A stretch of DNA of 41,617 bases from Flavobacteriaceae bacterium bin25. GTDB taxonomy: Bacteria > Bacteroidota > Bacteroidia > Flavobacteriales > Flavobacteriaceae. Of this stretch, positions 26,301 to 34,655 are shown one piece after another (the first letter of the stretch is position 1; every line of letters begins with the position of its first letter). The stretch is from positions 1-41,617 of the forward strand of contig MPMN01000022.1 of NCBI GenBank assembly GCA_002238525.1, given 5' to 3'. Under the pieces are notes generated by a model that ran no database searches, had not been told where the DNA came from, and was given only the letters and a program-made list of their open reading frames with translations. Made by a program: the position numbers and the translations under genes.

Positions 26301-28751
26301 ATGTCTCAAACGGATTTGGTAATAGTTGAGTCCCCAGCTAAAGCAAGAACTATCAAAAAAATTTTAGGGAAGAATTTTGTAATTGCCTCCAGCATTGGTC
26401 ATGTAGCAGATTTACCTGCTAAAGAATTCGGTGTAGACATCAAAAACGGCTTTGAGCCAAAGTATGTGGTTAATTCAGACAAAGTAAAAATTCTTAGAGA
26501 TCTCAGGAAAAAAGTCAGAGAGTCAAATACAGTATGGCTCGCTAGTGATGATGATAGAGAAGGTGAAGCTATTGCATGGCATTTATTTCATCGATTGAAA
26601 TTGACTCCAGAAAAAACCAAACGAATCACCTTCACTGAGATTACACCTCAGGCTATAAAAAAAGCCGTAGAAAATCCCACGACCATCAATAGCCATTTGG
26701 TTGATGCACAGAAGGCAAGAAGAGTCCTCGACCGACTAGTTGGTTATGAACTTTCTCCTTTACTTTGGAGAAAAATAAAAGGTGGTTTGTCAGCTGGAAG
26801 AGTTCAATCTGTTGCTGTACGGTTAATTGTTGAAAGAGAAAAAAAGATCGAGTCTTTTCAACCCCAAGAATTTTATAAAGTTGAAGGTCATTTTCAAACA
26901 GAAAAAGGAGCACAGCTAAGGGCCGATTTAATTTCCAAACCAGAAACCCAACAATTGGTTCTAGATTTTTTAAAACGGTGTAAATCAGCTGAATTCACGA
27001 TAACCAATACCCAATCCAAGCCTGGTGTAAAATCCCCACCTTCTCCCTTTACCACATCTTCTTTACAACAAATTGCCTATCAGAAACTAAAATTTCCGGT
27101 GAGCAAAACCATGAGAGTTGCCCAGCAACTCTATGAAGAAGGATGGATTACATACATGAGAACTGATAACTTGAATTTCTCAAAAGATGCGATTGGAAAG
27201 ATTGAAGATCAAATCATCCAACTATATGGTTCCGAATATGTCCAAAAAAGAACATTCAAATCCAAAAGTAAAACAGCTCAAGAGGCCCATGAAGCTATTA
27301 GACCTACTTATTTGGATCGAAGGACTTATACCGAGGGGGACTTTGATAAAAAAAGGCTTTATCAATTGATTTGGAATCGGTCTATAGCCTCTCAGATGAG
27401 CCAAGCAAAAATCGAAAAGACCAAAATCGAAATAGGCAGTAAAAATACCCCTGAAATTTTCAGAGCAGAAGGCGAAGTGATTACTTTCGAAGGGTTTTTA
27501 AAGGTTTACCAAAGTGAACAATCTTCCATACAAAAGTCCAGTGATCAATTACCTAAAGTCATTGTAGGTCAGCCCTTAACTGTTGATTTGATTAAAGCAA
27601 GATTACGGTTTACAAAGCCTCCAGTACGATTTACAGAAGCTAGTCTTGTTAAGCACTTGGAAGAATTAGGAATCGGCAGACCTTCTACTTATGCTCCAAT
27701 TGTTACAACAATTCAGAAAAGACAATATGTTGAAATAGGAAAGAACAAAGGGAGAATCCAGAAGTTGGAGTGCATTGAACTAAAGGATAATCAGATTCAT
27801 CAATCAACTTACTCAGAAACAGCCGGGAGCAATATCGGAAAACTATTACCAACAGATATCGGTCGGTTGGTGAATGATTTTTTGGTTCAAAATTTCGAAG
27901 ACATACTTGACTATGGATTTACAGCTCAGGTAGAGCAAGAGTTTGACGACATTGCTCAAGGAAAAAGGAAATGGGTACAGATTATAGAAAAGTTTTATTC
28001 TGATTTTCAACCATCAGTTGAAAAGATAGCTTCGAATAGAAAAAAGGAAACTGGGGAGAGGATTTTGGGTGAAGACCCAAAATCAAAAAAAGTAGTGAAA
28101 ACTCGTCTTGGAAAATACGGCCCCATTGTTCAATTGGGCGAACCCGATGAGAAAGAAAAACCAGTTCACGTTGCTATTCCAAAAGGGTATAATCTTTCTT
28201 CGATTACTTTAGAGCAGGCATTAGACTTATTGTCCCTACCGAGAGTCATAGGAGAATATCAGTCCCGCCAAGTCGCAACAAATTATGGAAAGTATGGACC
28301 TTACGTTCTGTTTGATGGAAAATTTTATTCTTTCCCATCAAATGAAGAATTGACTCCATTTGGGATTGAATTGACCAAAGCGATTGAAATTATTGAAGAG
28401 AAAAAAAGAGAGCTAGCTCCCATTTTCGAATATCAGAAGTTACCTGTTGTCAAGGGTAAAGGTCGATTTGGACCATATTTGAAATGGAACAACCAATACA
28501 TTAACATTCCTGCTGCATCTGATATCAATAACCTAAACCAGAAACAGATAATTGAATTAATCGAAAAAAAAATAAAATCTAACAAAGAAAAAATCATCCA
28601 CAATTGGGAAAAAGAAGGTATCCGTATTGAGAAGGCAAGGTGGGGTACATCAGTTATAATCAAAGGAAAAAAAAGAGTTACCTTGCCTAAAAGTGTGCAT
28701 GCTGTTGACTTAACTTTAGAACAAGCTAAGAAGCATTTACAAAAAAAATAA
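26301..28751 (+). CDS. topA: DNA topoisomerase I (type IA)
   Basis: This 816-residue enzyme relaxes negative supercoils. The TOPRIM domain opens the protein (VIVESPAKARTIKKILG) with the acidic ASDDDREGEAIAWHL near residue 77. The active-site tyrosine is Y285 in GWITYMRTDN, followed by AHEAIRPT near 330 and the GIGRPSTYAPI segment near 455. The C-terminus lacks four-cysteine zinc fingers. Instead it has about four topoisomerase C-terminal repeats (KTRLGKYGPIVQLGE, NYGKYGPYVLFDG, GKGRFGPYLKWNN, and a degenerate last one, KARWGTSVIIKGKK), as usual in this phylum. Length is normal. Confidence 0.96.
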   Translation: MSQTDLVIVESPAKARTIKKILGKNFVIASSIGHVADLPAKEFGVDIKNGFEPKYVVNSDKVKILRDLRKKVRESNTVWLASDDDREGEAIAWHLFHRLKLTPEKTKRITFTEITPQAIKKAVENPTTINSHLVDAQKARRVLDRLVGYELSPLLWRKIKGGLSAGRVQSVAVRLIVEREKKIESFQPQEFYKVEGHFQTEKGAQLRADLISKPETQQLVLDFLKRCKSAEFTITNTQSKPGVKSPPSPFTTSSLQQIAYQKLKFPVSKTMRVAQQLYEEGWITYMRTDNLNFSKDAIGKIEDQIIQLYGSEYVQKRTFKSKSKTAQEAHEAIRPTYLDRRTYTEGDFDKKRLYQLIWNRSIASQMSQAKIEKTKIEIGSKNTPEIFRAEGEVITFEGFLKVYQSEQSSIQKSSDQLPKVIVGQPLTVDLIKARLRFTKPPVRFTEASLVKHLEELGIGRPSTYAPIVTTIQKRQYVEIGKNKGRIQKLECIELKDNQIHQSTYSETAGSNIGKLLPTDIGRLVNDFLVQNFEDILDYGFTAQVEQEFDDIAQGKRKWVQIIEKFYSDFQPSVEKIASNRKKETGERILGEDPKSKKVVKTRLGKYGPIVQLGEPDEKEKPVHVAIPKGYNLSSITLEQALDLLSLPRVIGEYQSRQVATNYGKYGPYVLFDGKFYSFPSNEELTPFGIELTKAIEIIEEKKRELAPIFEYQKLPVVKGKGRFGPYLKWNNQYINIPAASDINNLNQKQIIELIEKKIKSNKEKIIHNWEKEGIRIEKARWGTSVIIKGKKRVTLPKSVHAVDLTLEQAKKHLQKK

Positions 28752-28769
28752 AATGGAATCTCTAAAGAT

Positions 28770-28802
28770 CAATTCTTTTTGGTAGAGATACTCTAAGAAT
28801 TG
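28770..28802 (+). terminator. Stem-loop after topA, possible terminator
   Basis: An interrupted hairpin lies 18 bases after the topA stop: outer stem CAATTCT/AGAATTG, inner stem TAGAG/CTCTA, loop ATA, with a six-base bulge on the left. No U-tract follows, so termination is only suggested by position between topA and gldK. Confidence 0.35.
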
Positions 28803-28867
28803 AATTATACTAAATTTACACTAGTTTTTTAAGTAAAAAAGCACTTTGTTCCTCATCCCATATTTTC

Positions 28868-30238
28868 ATGAGAATTAGTATAGCAATAGTTTTGTTGGTA
28901 ATGGTTACGCTCCTATCGTTTGATTTTCCATTAATGCAAATTAGAAATCGAGGAGAGTTGGTCGGAGTTCGAGCGGAAAAATTTAAAATAGAGAAGCCCT
29001 TTGGGATGTCTTTTATCAATGGAGGTGCTTTTTCTCTTAGTACGGCCGACCATGGATTTGATGACTTAAGTCATTTTAGTCCTCGTACTGTATCAGTCGC
29101 TTCATTTTTTATGGATGAAACTGAAATTACCAACGGTGAGTATATGCAATTTGTACGGTGGGTTAGAGATTCAATAGCGAGGGACCTCTTGGGCAAAAGA
29201 GTCCAACAATTGGGAACAACTGACCAATCGGAAGGAATCGGTCAATTTGCGTTTAAAAACTTGGTTGATGATGAATCCCTATCGGAGTACCAGAGGTATA
29301 TGATTGAACGGTATGGTGAGGATTTCACCGGGACAAATCTCATCAATTGGGATGCTCCTTTGACTTGGGATTTTAATGAATACTATGACATGGATTATGC
29401 AGAAGTTATGGATTCGCTATACATCCATCCGTCTCGATGGATTAATGGAGTTCCAAAACTTGATATTAAAAAATTCAAATATCGATATGTAGCATCCTCA
29501 AACGAAGCCCAAGATTCTCAAAGTTCTGAACCAAATAGTTCCCTACTAAATCAACAGCCGTTTATTTCGGAGGAAATAATTGAAGTTTATCCTGATACTA
29601 CGGTGTGGATAAAAGATTTTTATTACTCTTACAATGTGCCAATGCATAACAATTATTTCTGGCATCCTGCTTATAGAGATTATCCTGTAGTTGGAGTGAA
29701 TTGGAATCAAGCAAATGCATTTTGTATTTGGCGTACCGATTATAAAAACATCTACAAGCTGTCGAATAATGAATTTGAGGCTCAACGGTTTAGACTACCA
29801 ACAGAGATAGAATGGGAATACGCTGCAAAAGGTGGAGTAGAGCCAGGAATTTATCCTTGGGGCACAAATGATCTGGTTGACGAAAGAAATCGGTTTTTGG
29901 CTAATTTCAAACCTGAAAGAGGAGATTATACAGCCGATTATGCACTTTATACCGTAGAGGCAAAGTCTTATAAGCCCAATGGTTATAATTTGTATAATAT
30001 GGCGGGAAATGTTTCTGAATGGACAAATACTTCTTACATCTGGAACAATGCAGATTATATTCCGACTCTCAATCCGAATATCAAGAAAAAATTGGATAAT
30101 CGTAAAGTCATCAAAGGTGGGTCGTGGAAAGATGTGGCATATTTTCTACAAATCAGTTCAAGGGACTATGAATATGCTGACTCGGCAAAAAGTTATATTG
30201 GGTTCCGCACTGTACAAGATGCAACCCTAATTCAGTAA
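28868..30238 (+). CDS. gldK: Gliding motility / type IX secretion protein GldK (SUMF1/FGE-like)
   Basis: This is a 456-residue formylglycine-generating-enzyme-like protein. It opens with a hydrophobic N-terminus (ISIAIVLLVMVTLLSF), then RGELVGVRAEKFKIEKPFGM, the GldK lead-in, then MDETEITNGEYMQFVRW, RLPTEIEWEYAAKGG, YNMAGNVSEWTN and VIKGGSWKD, the FGE-fold landmarks. GldK/PorK forms the periplasmic ring under the outer membrane with GldN/PorN. Homologues are lipoproteins, but this N-terminus has no cysteine at all, so the anchor seems to be lost or replaced. It is first of gldKLMN. Confidence 0.93.
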   Translation: MRISIAIVLLVMVTLLSFDFPLMQIRNRGELVGVRAEKFKIEKPFGMSFINGGAFSLSTADHGFDDLSHFSPRTVSVASFFMDETEITNGEYMQFVRWVRDSIARDLLGKRVQQLGTTDQSEGIGQFAFKNLVDDESLSEYQRYMIERYGEDFTGTNLINWDAPLTWDFNEYYDMDYAEVMDSLYIHPSRWINGVPKLDIKKFKYRYVASSNEAQDSQSSEPNSSLLNQQPFISEEIIEVYPDTTVWIKDFYYSYNVPMHNNYFWHPAYRDYPVVGVNWNQANAFCIWRTDYKNIYKLSNNEFEAQRFRLPTEIEWEYAAKGGVEPGIYPWGTNDLVDERNRFLANFKPERGDYTADYALYTVEAKSYKPNGYNLYNMAGNVSEWTNTSYIWNNADYIPTLNPNIKKKLDNRKVIKGGSWKDVAYFLQISSRDYEYADSAKSYIGFRTVQDATLIQ

Positions 30239-30269
30239 ATTGGACAAAGTCATAGTAAAAAAACATAAT

Positions 30270-30920
30270 ATGAATCAACTTACATTAAGAAAAAGGTATA
30301 GAATTCAATTAAGCATGCATCGATTGTTCGGTTTCGGGGCGGCGATTGTGATTTTAGGTGTTCTTTTCAAAGTGCTGCACATTGAATTCGGTTTTCTCAC
30401 TGGAAATTCCGTCTTAGGTTTTGGGTTAGCAGTAGAAGCATTGATCTTTACTCTTTCGGCTTTCCAGGTAGGAGAAATTAAGTCAATGAATGAAGAGCGT
30501 ATTCGGAAGCTCAATGAGTTAGAAAAGAAGAAACGTTTAGGTAGTCCCGAAGGTTTATCTGCTAAAATTGACCAGATGTTGACTGAAGCTAAAGTAGATG
30601 CGGATTTGCTTTCCAAGTTCACGGATGCCATCAATAATTTAGAAGCCACAGCAAATCAAGTTTCTGCTACTTCCAAAGTTGTTTTGGCCTCCAAAGCATT
30701 CGGAGAACAACTAGAGACCGCGACTGCTCAAATGACTTTATTATCTACTAGTTATCAAACGCATATTGATGCGGTTGAGAAACAGGAAAAATTCAACCAG
30801 CAGTTGACACAAAATATGGAGTTGATTTCACATCAAATGGTCCAACTGAGTAAAAATTTAGCTGCTATCAATCGAGTTTATGATGGAATGTTGGTGGCCA
30901 TGAAGGTTGAAAAGTCTTAG
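30270..30920 (+). CDS. gldL: GldL, proton-channel subunit of the gliding / T9SS motor
   Basis: This encodes 216 residues from ATG 30270 (a TTG at 30240 is in frame, but the ATG places the first helix as in homologues). Two N-terminal membrane helices (FGFGAAIVILGVLFKVLH and SVLGFGLAVEALIFTLSAF) are followed by a long cytoplasmic coiled coil (residues about 70-210). The lysine K34, the histidine H37 and the glutamate E56 match in spacing the K27, H30 and E49 described for the F. johnsoniae protein. The position equivalent to Tyr13 is F20. GldL5-GldM2 is the proton-driven motor of type IX secretion and gliding. Confidence 0.92.
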   Translation: MNQLTLRKRYRIQLSMHRLFGFGAAIVILGVLFKVLHIEFGFLTGNSVLGFGLAVEALIFTLSAFQVGEIKSMNEERIRKLNELEKKKRLGSPEGLSAKIDQMLTEAKVDADLLSKFTDAINNLEATANQVSATSKVVLASKAFGEQLETATAQMTLLSTSYQTHIDAVEKQEKFNQQLTQNMELISHQMVQLSKNLAAINRVYDGMLVAMKVEKS

Positions 30921-30932
30921 TATTCATTTCTC

Positions 30933-32507
30933 ATGGCTAGAGAGTCCATACGCCAGCGTTTAATCAATTTGATGTATTTGGTATTCATTGCCATGTTGGC
31001 TTTGAATGTCAGTCGCGAAGTATTGTTTGGTTTTTGGCAGATGAATGTAAAAATGGAAGATTCCAACGAAGATCTGAATTTTAGTAATCAAGAAATGTCC
31101 GATCGGATTGCTCTCAATGCTTCTGAACGTGGCGGCAAATGGATCGATGTTCTTCAAGTATCAGAATTAGCTGATTCTTTGACTACTGATTTTTACCTAT
31201 ACTTGGAGGATATCAAAGACCAGATTACTTTAAAACAAAGAAAAAGAGATCCTTCTCTCACCGATTATAATCAGATGGATTCATCAGAGTCTGTTGATCA
31301 ATTATTTTTTCAGTTTGGAGGTCGGTCTGCTGAGGGGGAGGAATTTATTGATAGAATTGAAAATTATCGTGAACAGATTAAGTCTGTCTTGAATCCCGAA
31401 AACGAAGATTTTAATTCTATAGTTGATGAACGGCTTTATACTGGAGATGAAAACAACGATATGACCAATGCAAGTGGGCAGAATGTGGGTTGGTTGGAAT
31501 ATCATTTTGAAGGATTTCCACTGGTGTCCTCATTGTCAAAAATATCAATGTTACAAAATGATGTTCTGCATACTAACTCTGATGTCTTCAACATATTGGT
31601 TGGTGGGGAATACAAAGGTGTGGCTGAGGTAAATGAAGAAAATTACTTCACGATTTTAAATTCAGAAAGACAGTTTTTTTACCAGGGAGAAATGTTAGAT
31701 GGTGAAGTTATTTTAGCCAGAAGGGGTAGAACCCAAAATCCTAATCGAGTAGAGTTGATTTTAGACGATCGACAGCTAACCCAAAATCAGTATTCACTTA
31801 TCCCCGGAGGTGTAAAACTAAATATCTCTTCTTTGTCTGTTGGTGATCACACCCTTACCGGTAGTTTGTTTTTTTTAAATGAAGGTGTTGAATCGGTTAT
31901 ACCGATTCAACAGAGTCTTACAGTTGTTTCTAAACCAAGTGTAGCAGTTGTGTCGGCTGATAAAATGAATGTAGTTTATCGGGGAGTTGATAACCCCATG
32001 ACTATTTCCATCCCGGGTATTCCCAGTAGCAGAGTGACGGCATCTGCTCCAGGATTAAAAGCACTAGGAAATAATAAATACAACATGCGACCTAGTACGG
32101 GAAGAGAAGTGGCAATAAATGTATCTGGCAATCTGTCAAATGGTCAAAATGTGGGTTCGACTTCTAATTTTCGCATCAAAGAAATTCCAAAACCTGTGGG
32201 ATATTTTAGAGGGAATTCGGGAAGTTTTACCTTGCCTCGCTCTAGTTTTGAAAAGGGCTTAGTAGAAGCTCGTTTAGAGGATTTTGATTTTGATTTGAAT
32301 CTCAGGGTTAAGTCTTTCCGTTTTCGTGTGCCCAATCAACCGAGTTTTCAGGTAACAGGAAATAGGCTTGATTCTCGTTCTATTAATGCCTTAAGAGGTG
32401 TTAGAACTGGTCAGGTAGTTATTATTTCAGATATCGTTGCAGAAGTTACCTCCAATATCGGATATAGGTTGAGACAAACTGCTCCAATTTCAATTACAAT
32501 AAATTAG
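30933..32507 (+). CDS. gldM: GldM, rotor/periplasmic shaft of the gliding / T9SS motor
   Basis: This encodes 524 residues. The N-terminus reads RQRLINLMYLVFIAMLALNVSREVL, the single membrane helix with the conserved glutamate near its end that pairs with GldL. The rest is a periplasmic part of helical and Ig-like domains: SQPSLQNDVLHTNSD-like helices, a domain around 225-320, VVSADKMNVVYRGVDNPM (the start of a conserved GldM domain near 340), and a final domain from about 425. It transmits motor rotation to the GldK/GldN ring. It begins 12 bases after gldL, and gldN starts 3 bases after its stop. Confidence 0.94.
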   Translation: MARESIRQRLINLMYLVFIAMLALNVSREVLFGFWQMNVKMEDSNEDLNFSNQEMSDRIALNASERGGKWIDVLQVSELADSLTTDFYLYLEDIKDQITLKQRKRDPSLTDYNQMDSSESVDQLFFQFGGRSAEGEEFIDRIENYREQIKSVLNPENEDFNSIVDERLYTGDENNDMTNASGQNVGWLEYHFEGFPLVSSLSKISMLQNDVLHTNSDVFNILVGGEYKGVAEVNEENYFTILNSERQFFYQGEMLDGEVILARRGRTQNPNRVELILDDRQLTQNQYSLIPGGVKLNISSLSVGDHTLTGSLFFLNEGVESVIPIQQSLTVVSKPSVAVVSADKMNVVYRGVDNPMTISIPGIPSSRVTASAPGLKALGNNKYNMRPSTGREVAINVSGNLSNGQNVGSTSNFRIKEIPKPVGYFRGNSGSFTLPRSSFEKGLVEARLEDFDFDLNLRVKSFRFRVPNQPSFQVTGNRLDSRSINALRGVRTGQVVIISDIVAEVTSNIGYRLRQTAPISITIN

Positions 32508-32510
32508 GCG

Positions 32511-33452
32511 ATGAATCGAAATGGTATACACTTCTTGAGTTTGATTTTTGTTTTGGTGATTGGGCTCTCCCATTTTGCTATAGGTCAGTACAATGAATTA
32601 TCTGCTCCTGCACCAGGTGACATAGGCAATCCAATTGATCCTTCTCACATTGCCATTGATGCTAATAACAGCATGTATATCCCTTACATTTTTGTCAATG
32701 AAGAGGATGTAATTTGGAAAAAAACGATTTGGGAAATTATTGATTTGAAGCAGAAAACAAATCTTCCTTTTTATTTCCCTACCATAAATAATGGTTATTT
32801 ATCTTCGGAGAGGATATCGCTTTTTAGGATTTTGTTGGATGCGATAGAAAGTGGTCAGATTAGTGAGATTTATCGCACTTCAAATTTCAATGAAAAGTTG
32901 ACTCTTGAGGAGGTTCGAGACAATCTATATCTGAGAAAGCTTTCAGATTTTGGGGTTTCCAAGGCTAATGCTGGAGAAACTCTCACTGAAGACGATTACG
33001 ACATTTATGAGATTCAATCCGACAAAATTTTACAATATTGGATTAAGGGAGCGTGGTATTTTAGTAAACGAGTGGGTTCATTGCGATACCAAATCATTGG
33101 GATTGCGCCAGTTGCTCCTGATGTTACAACTTTAGATGATCCTTCCAATCAGGGAATTAATGTGTCTGAGGACACTTTGGTTCCTCTCTTTTGGGTATGG
33201 TACAAAGATGCGAGAGAAGTTCTTTCAAAGCATAAAGTTTACACTGGTTCCAACGTCACCCGGCTATACAGTTATGATGATTATTTAGTTTCTCGGAAAT
33301 TTCATTCTGTGATTTATGCTGAAGAGAACATTTATGATGATCGTTCTATCAGAGAGTACATTACAGAGAGTGCCATACAGCAGCTCTTTGAGGCGGAAAG
33401 GATAAAGGAATCCATAAGAAACTTCGAACTTGATATTTGGGGTAATCAGTAA
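32511..33452 (+). CDS. gldN: GldN, type IX secretion ring component
   Basis: This 313-residue protein has a signal peptide (FLSLIFVLVIGLSHFAIG, then Q). The mature protein has the GldN/PorN landmarks: KKTIWEIIDLKQKTN near residue 70, YWIKGAWYFSKRVGSLRYQIIGIAP near 180-205, and PLFWVWYKDARE near 225. It binds GldK in the periplasmic ring of the type IX secretion system. It ends the gldKLMN block, 38 bases before the FAD oxidoreductase, which is probably co-transcribed. Confidence 0.94.
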   Translation: MNRNGIHFLSLIFVLVIGLSHFAIGQYNELSAPAPGDIGNPIDPSHIAIDANNSMYIPYIFVNEEDVIWKKTIWEIIDLKQKTNLPFYFPTINNGYLSSERISLFRILLDAIESGQISEIYRTSNFNEKLTLEEVRDNLYLRKLSDFGVSKANAGETLTEDDYDIYEIQSDKILQYWIKGAWYFSKRVGSLRYQIIGIAPVAPDVTTLDDPSNQGINVSEDTLVPLFWVWYKDAREVLSKHKVYTGSNVTRLYSYDDYLVSRKFHSVIYAEENIYDDRSIREYITESAIQQLFEAERIKESIRNFELDIWGNQ

Positions 33453-33490
33453 TAAGGTTACTTAGGTCTTTATTTTTTGTTAGCTACAAT

Positions 33491-34531
33491 TTGTTTCACT
33501 CCATAATTGTTGGTTTTGGTCTTGCTGGGTTTTGCTATGCTCACCAGCTCCAGAAAAGAGGTCAATCATTTTTGATTTTAGACCATCCAATTTATAGAGG
33601 TGCTACGCCGGTTTCTGCAGGAATTTGCAACCCCTTTATACTCAGAAGGTTTACTCTACCCTGGAATGCTTCTGAATTTTTTTCTTATTCCAAAAATTTT
33701 TTTGAGAACTATCAAAAACAGGCCAAAGTTCAGTTATTGACTCGTTATCCTATTTTTAGACCACTTAGAGACAATAGGGAGGTGAATCAGTGGAGTAAGG
33801 TGACCAGTAAGTGTTTTTTCAATCTTTTTTTTGATCCACAAATTCGAAAGACTTATGGAACCATAAATAAATCTTCTTTTGGTTATGGTGTTGTAAATAA
33901 TATTTTTCAAGTAGATATTTCCCGGATGTTTCATTCGTTTTTACAGGGCCTTGGTCGATCGAAATACATCATGGATCATTTTCAACCAAGACATCTGAGA
34001 ATGGACAGATTGGGCTTAACTTATAAAATCTGGTCAGCCCAAAATATCGTGTTTTGTCAGGGCTATGGGTTGAAATCAAACTCTTTAACTGAGGAGTTGC
34101 CTCTTGTAGGAAGTAAGGGTGAAATGATGTTAATTCAAGCTGATCAGATTCCATCCAATGTGATATTAAAATCTAAAATATTTGTAGCACCTACATCCAA
34201 ACAAAATCAGTTTTGGGTTGGTGCTACTTTTGATAGGGGGTCAAAATCGGTTGAAACAACCAAGGTGGCTCGGGAATTTTTAATCCATCATTTTGAGCAA
34301 TCGGTAGGGGTTCCTTTTCAAGTAGTAAACCACCAAGCTGGTATTCGTCCCACTGTGGCAGATCGAAGGCCATTACTTGGAAGGGTGAACAATATAGATA
34401 GGGCATTTATTTTTAATGGTTTAGGTACTCGGGGTCTGATGATGGGACCTTTACTTTCCCAATGGCTTTATGATTTTATTGAATCCGAGATTCCTTTGCC
34501 TATTGAAGTATCAGTAGATAGGTTTCAGTAA
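33491..34531 (+). CDS. FAD-dependent oxidoreductase of the DAO family
   Basis: This encodes 346 residues. The N-terminus is a Rossmann FAD motif, IIVGFGLAGFCYAHQL (G8-x-G10-x2-G13), so the TTG at 33491 must be close to the true start; no ATG precedes it in frame. Later come GYGLKSNSL (an FAD-binding bridge), FWVGATFDRGSK and IRPTVADRRPLLG, with GLGTRGLMMGPLLSQWL at the C-terminal FAD-contacting helix. The pattern fits the D-amino acid oxidase / glycine oxidase superfamily. The substrate is unknown. It follows gldN directly, and I recall the same neighbour in related genomes, but a role in gliding is not implied. Confidence 0.85.
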   Translation: MFHSIIVGFGLAGFCYAHQLQKRGQSFLILDHPIYRGATPVSAGICNPFILRRFTLPWNASEFFSYSKNFFENYQKQAKVQLLTRYPIFRPLRDNREVNQWSKVTSKCFFNLFFDPQIRKTYGTINKSSFGYGVVNNIFQVDISRMFHSFLQGLGRSKYIMDHFQPRHLRMDRLGLTYKIWSAQNIVFCQGYGLKSNSLTEELPLVGSKGEMMLIQADQIPSNVILKSKIFVAPTSKQNQFWVGATFDRGSKSVETTKVAREFLIHHFEQSVGVPFQVVNHQAGIRPTVADRRPLLGRVNNIDRAFIFNGLGTRGLMMGPLLSQWLYDFIESEIPLPIEVSVDRFQ

Positions 34532-34563
34532 TTTTTATCAATAATAGAATTGATAATTTTCTG

Positions 34564-34595
34564 TTGAATATGTTGTCTTTATCTAATTATTTTTG
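34564..34595 (+). promoter_or_regulatory. Promoter of the nagB-like gene (TTG-N21-TATTTTTG)
   Basis: TTG at 34564-34566 and TATTTTTG at 34588-34595 match the Bacteroidota -33/-7 pattern with 21 bases between. The -7 element overlaps an in-frame TTG (34593), which argues that translation starts later, at ATG 34656, after a leader of about 55 bases. Confidence 0.55.
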
Positions 34596-34655
34596 CATAG
34601 ATTTCTGTTAGAAAAACACATTAACAAGAATTGGAGGAGATTAATCAACAAAAAT

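Noticed and set aside
30305-30649. A 114-residue minus-strand open frame in gldL
   Set aside because: It is antisense to the GldL helices and coiled coil. GldL is certain and the reverse frame has no recognisable features.
34593-34655. TTG at 34593 as start of the nagB-like gene
   Set aside because: It overlaps the -7 promoter element TATTTTTG, and the residues it adds are not family-like. ATG 34656 is preferred.
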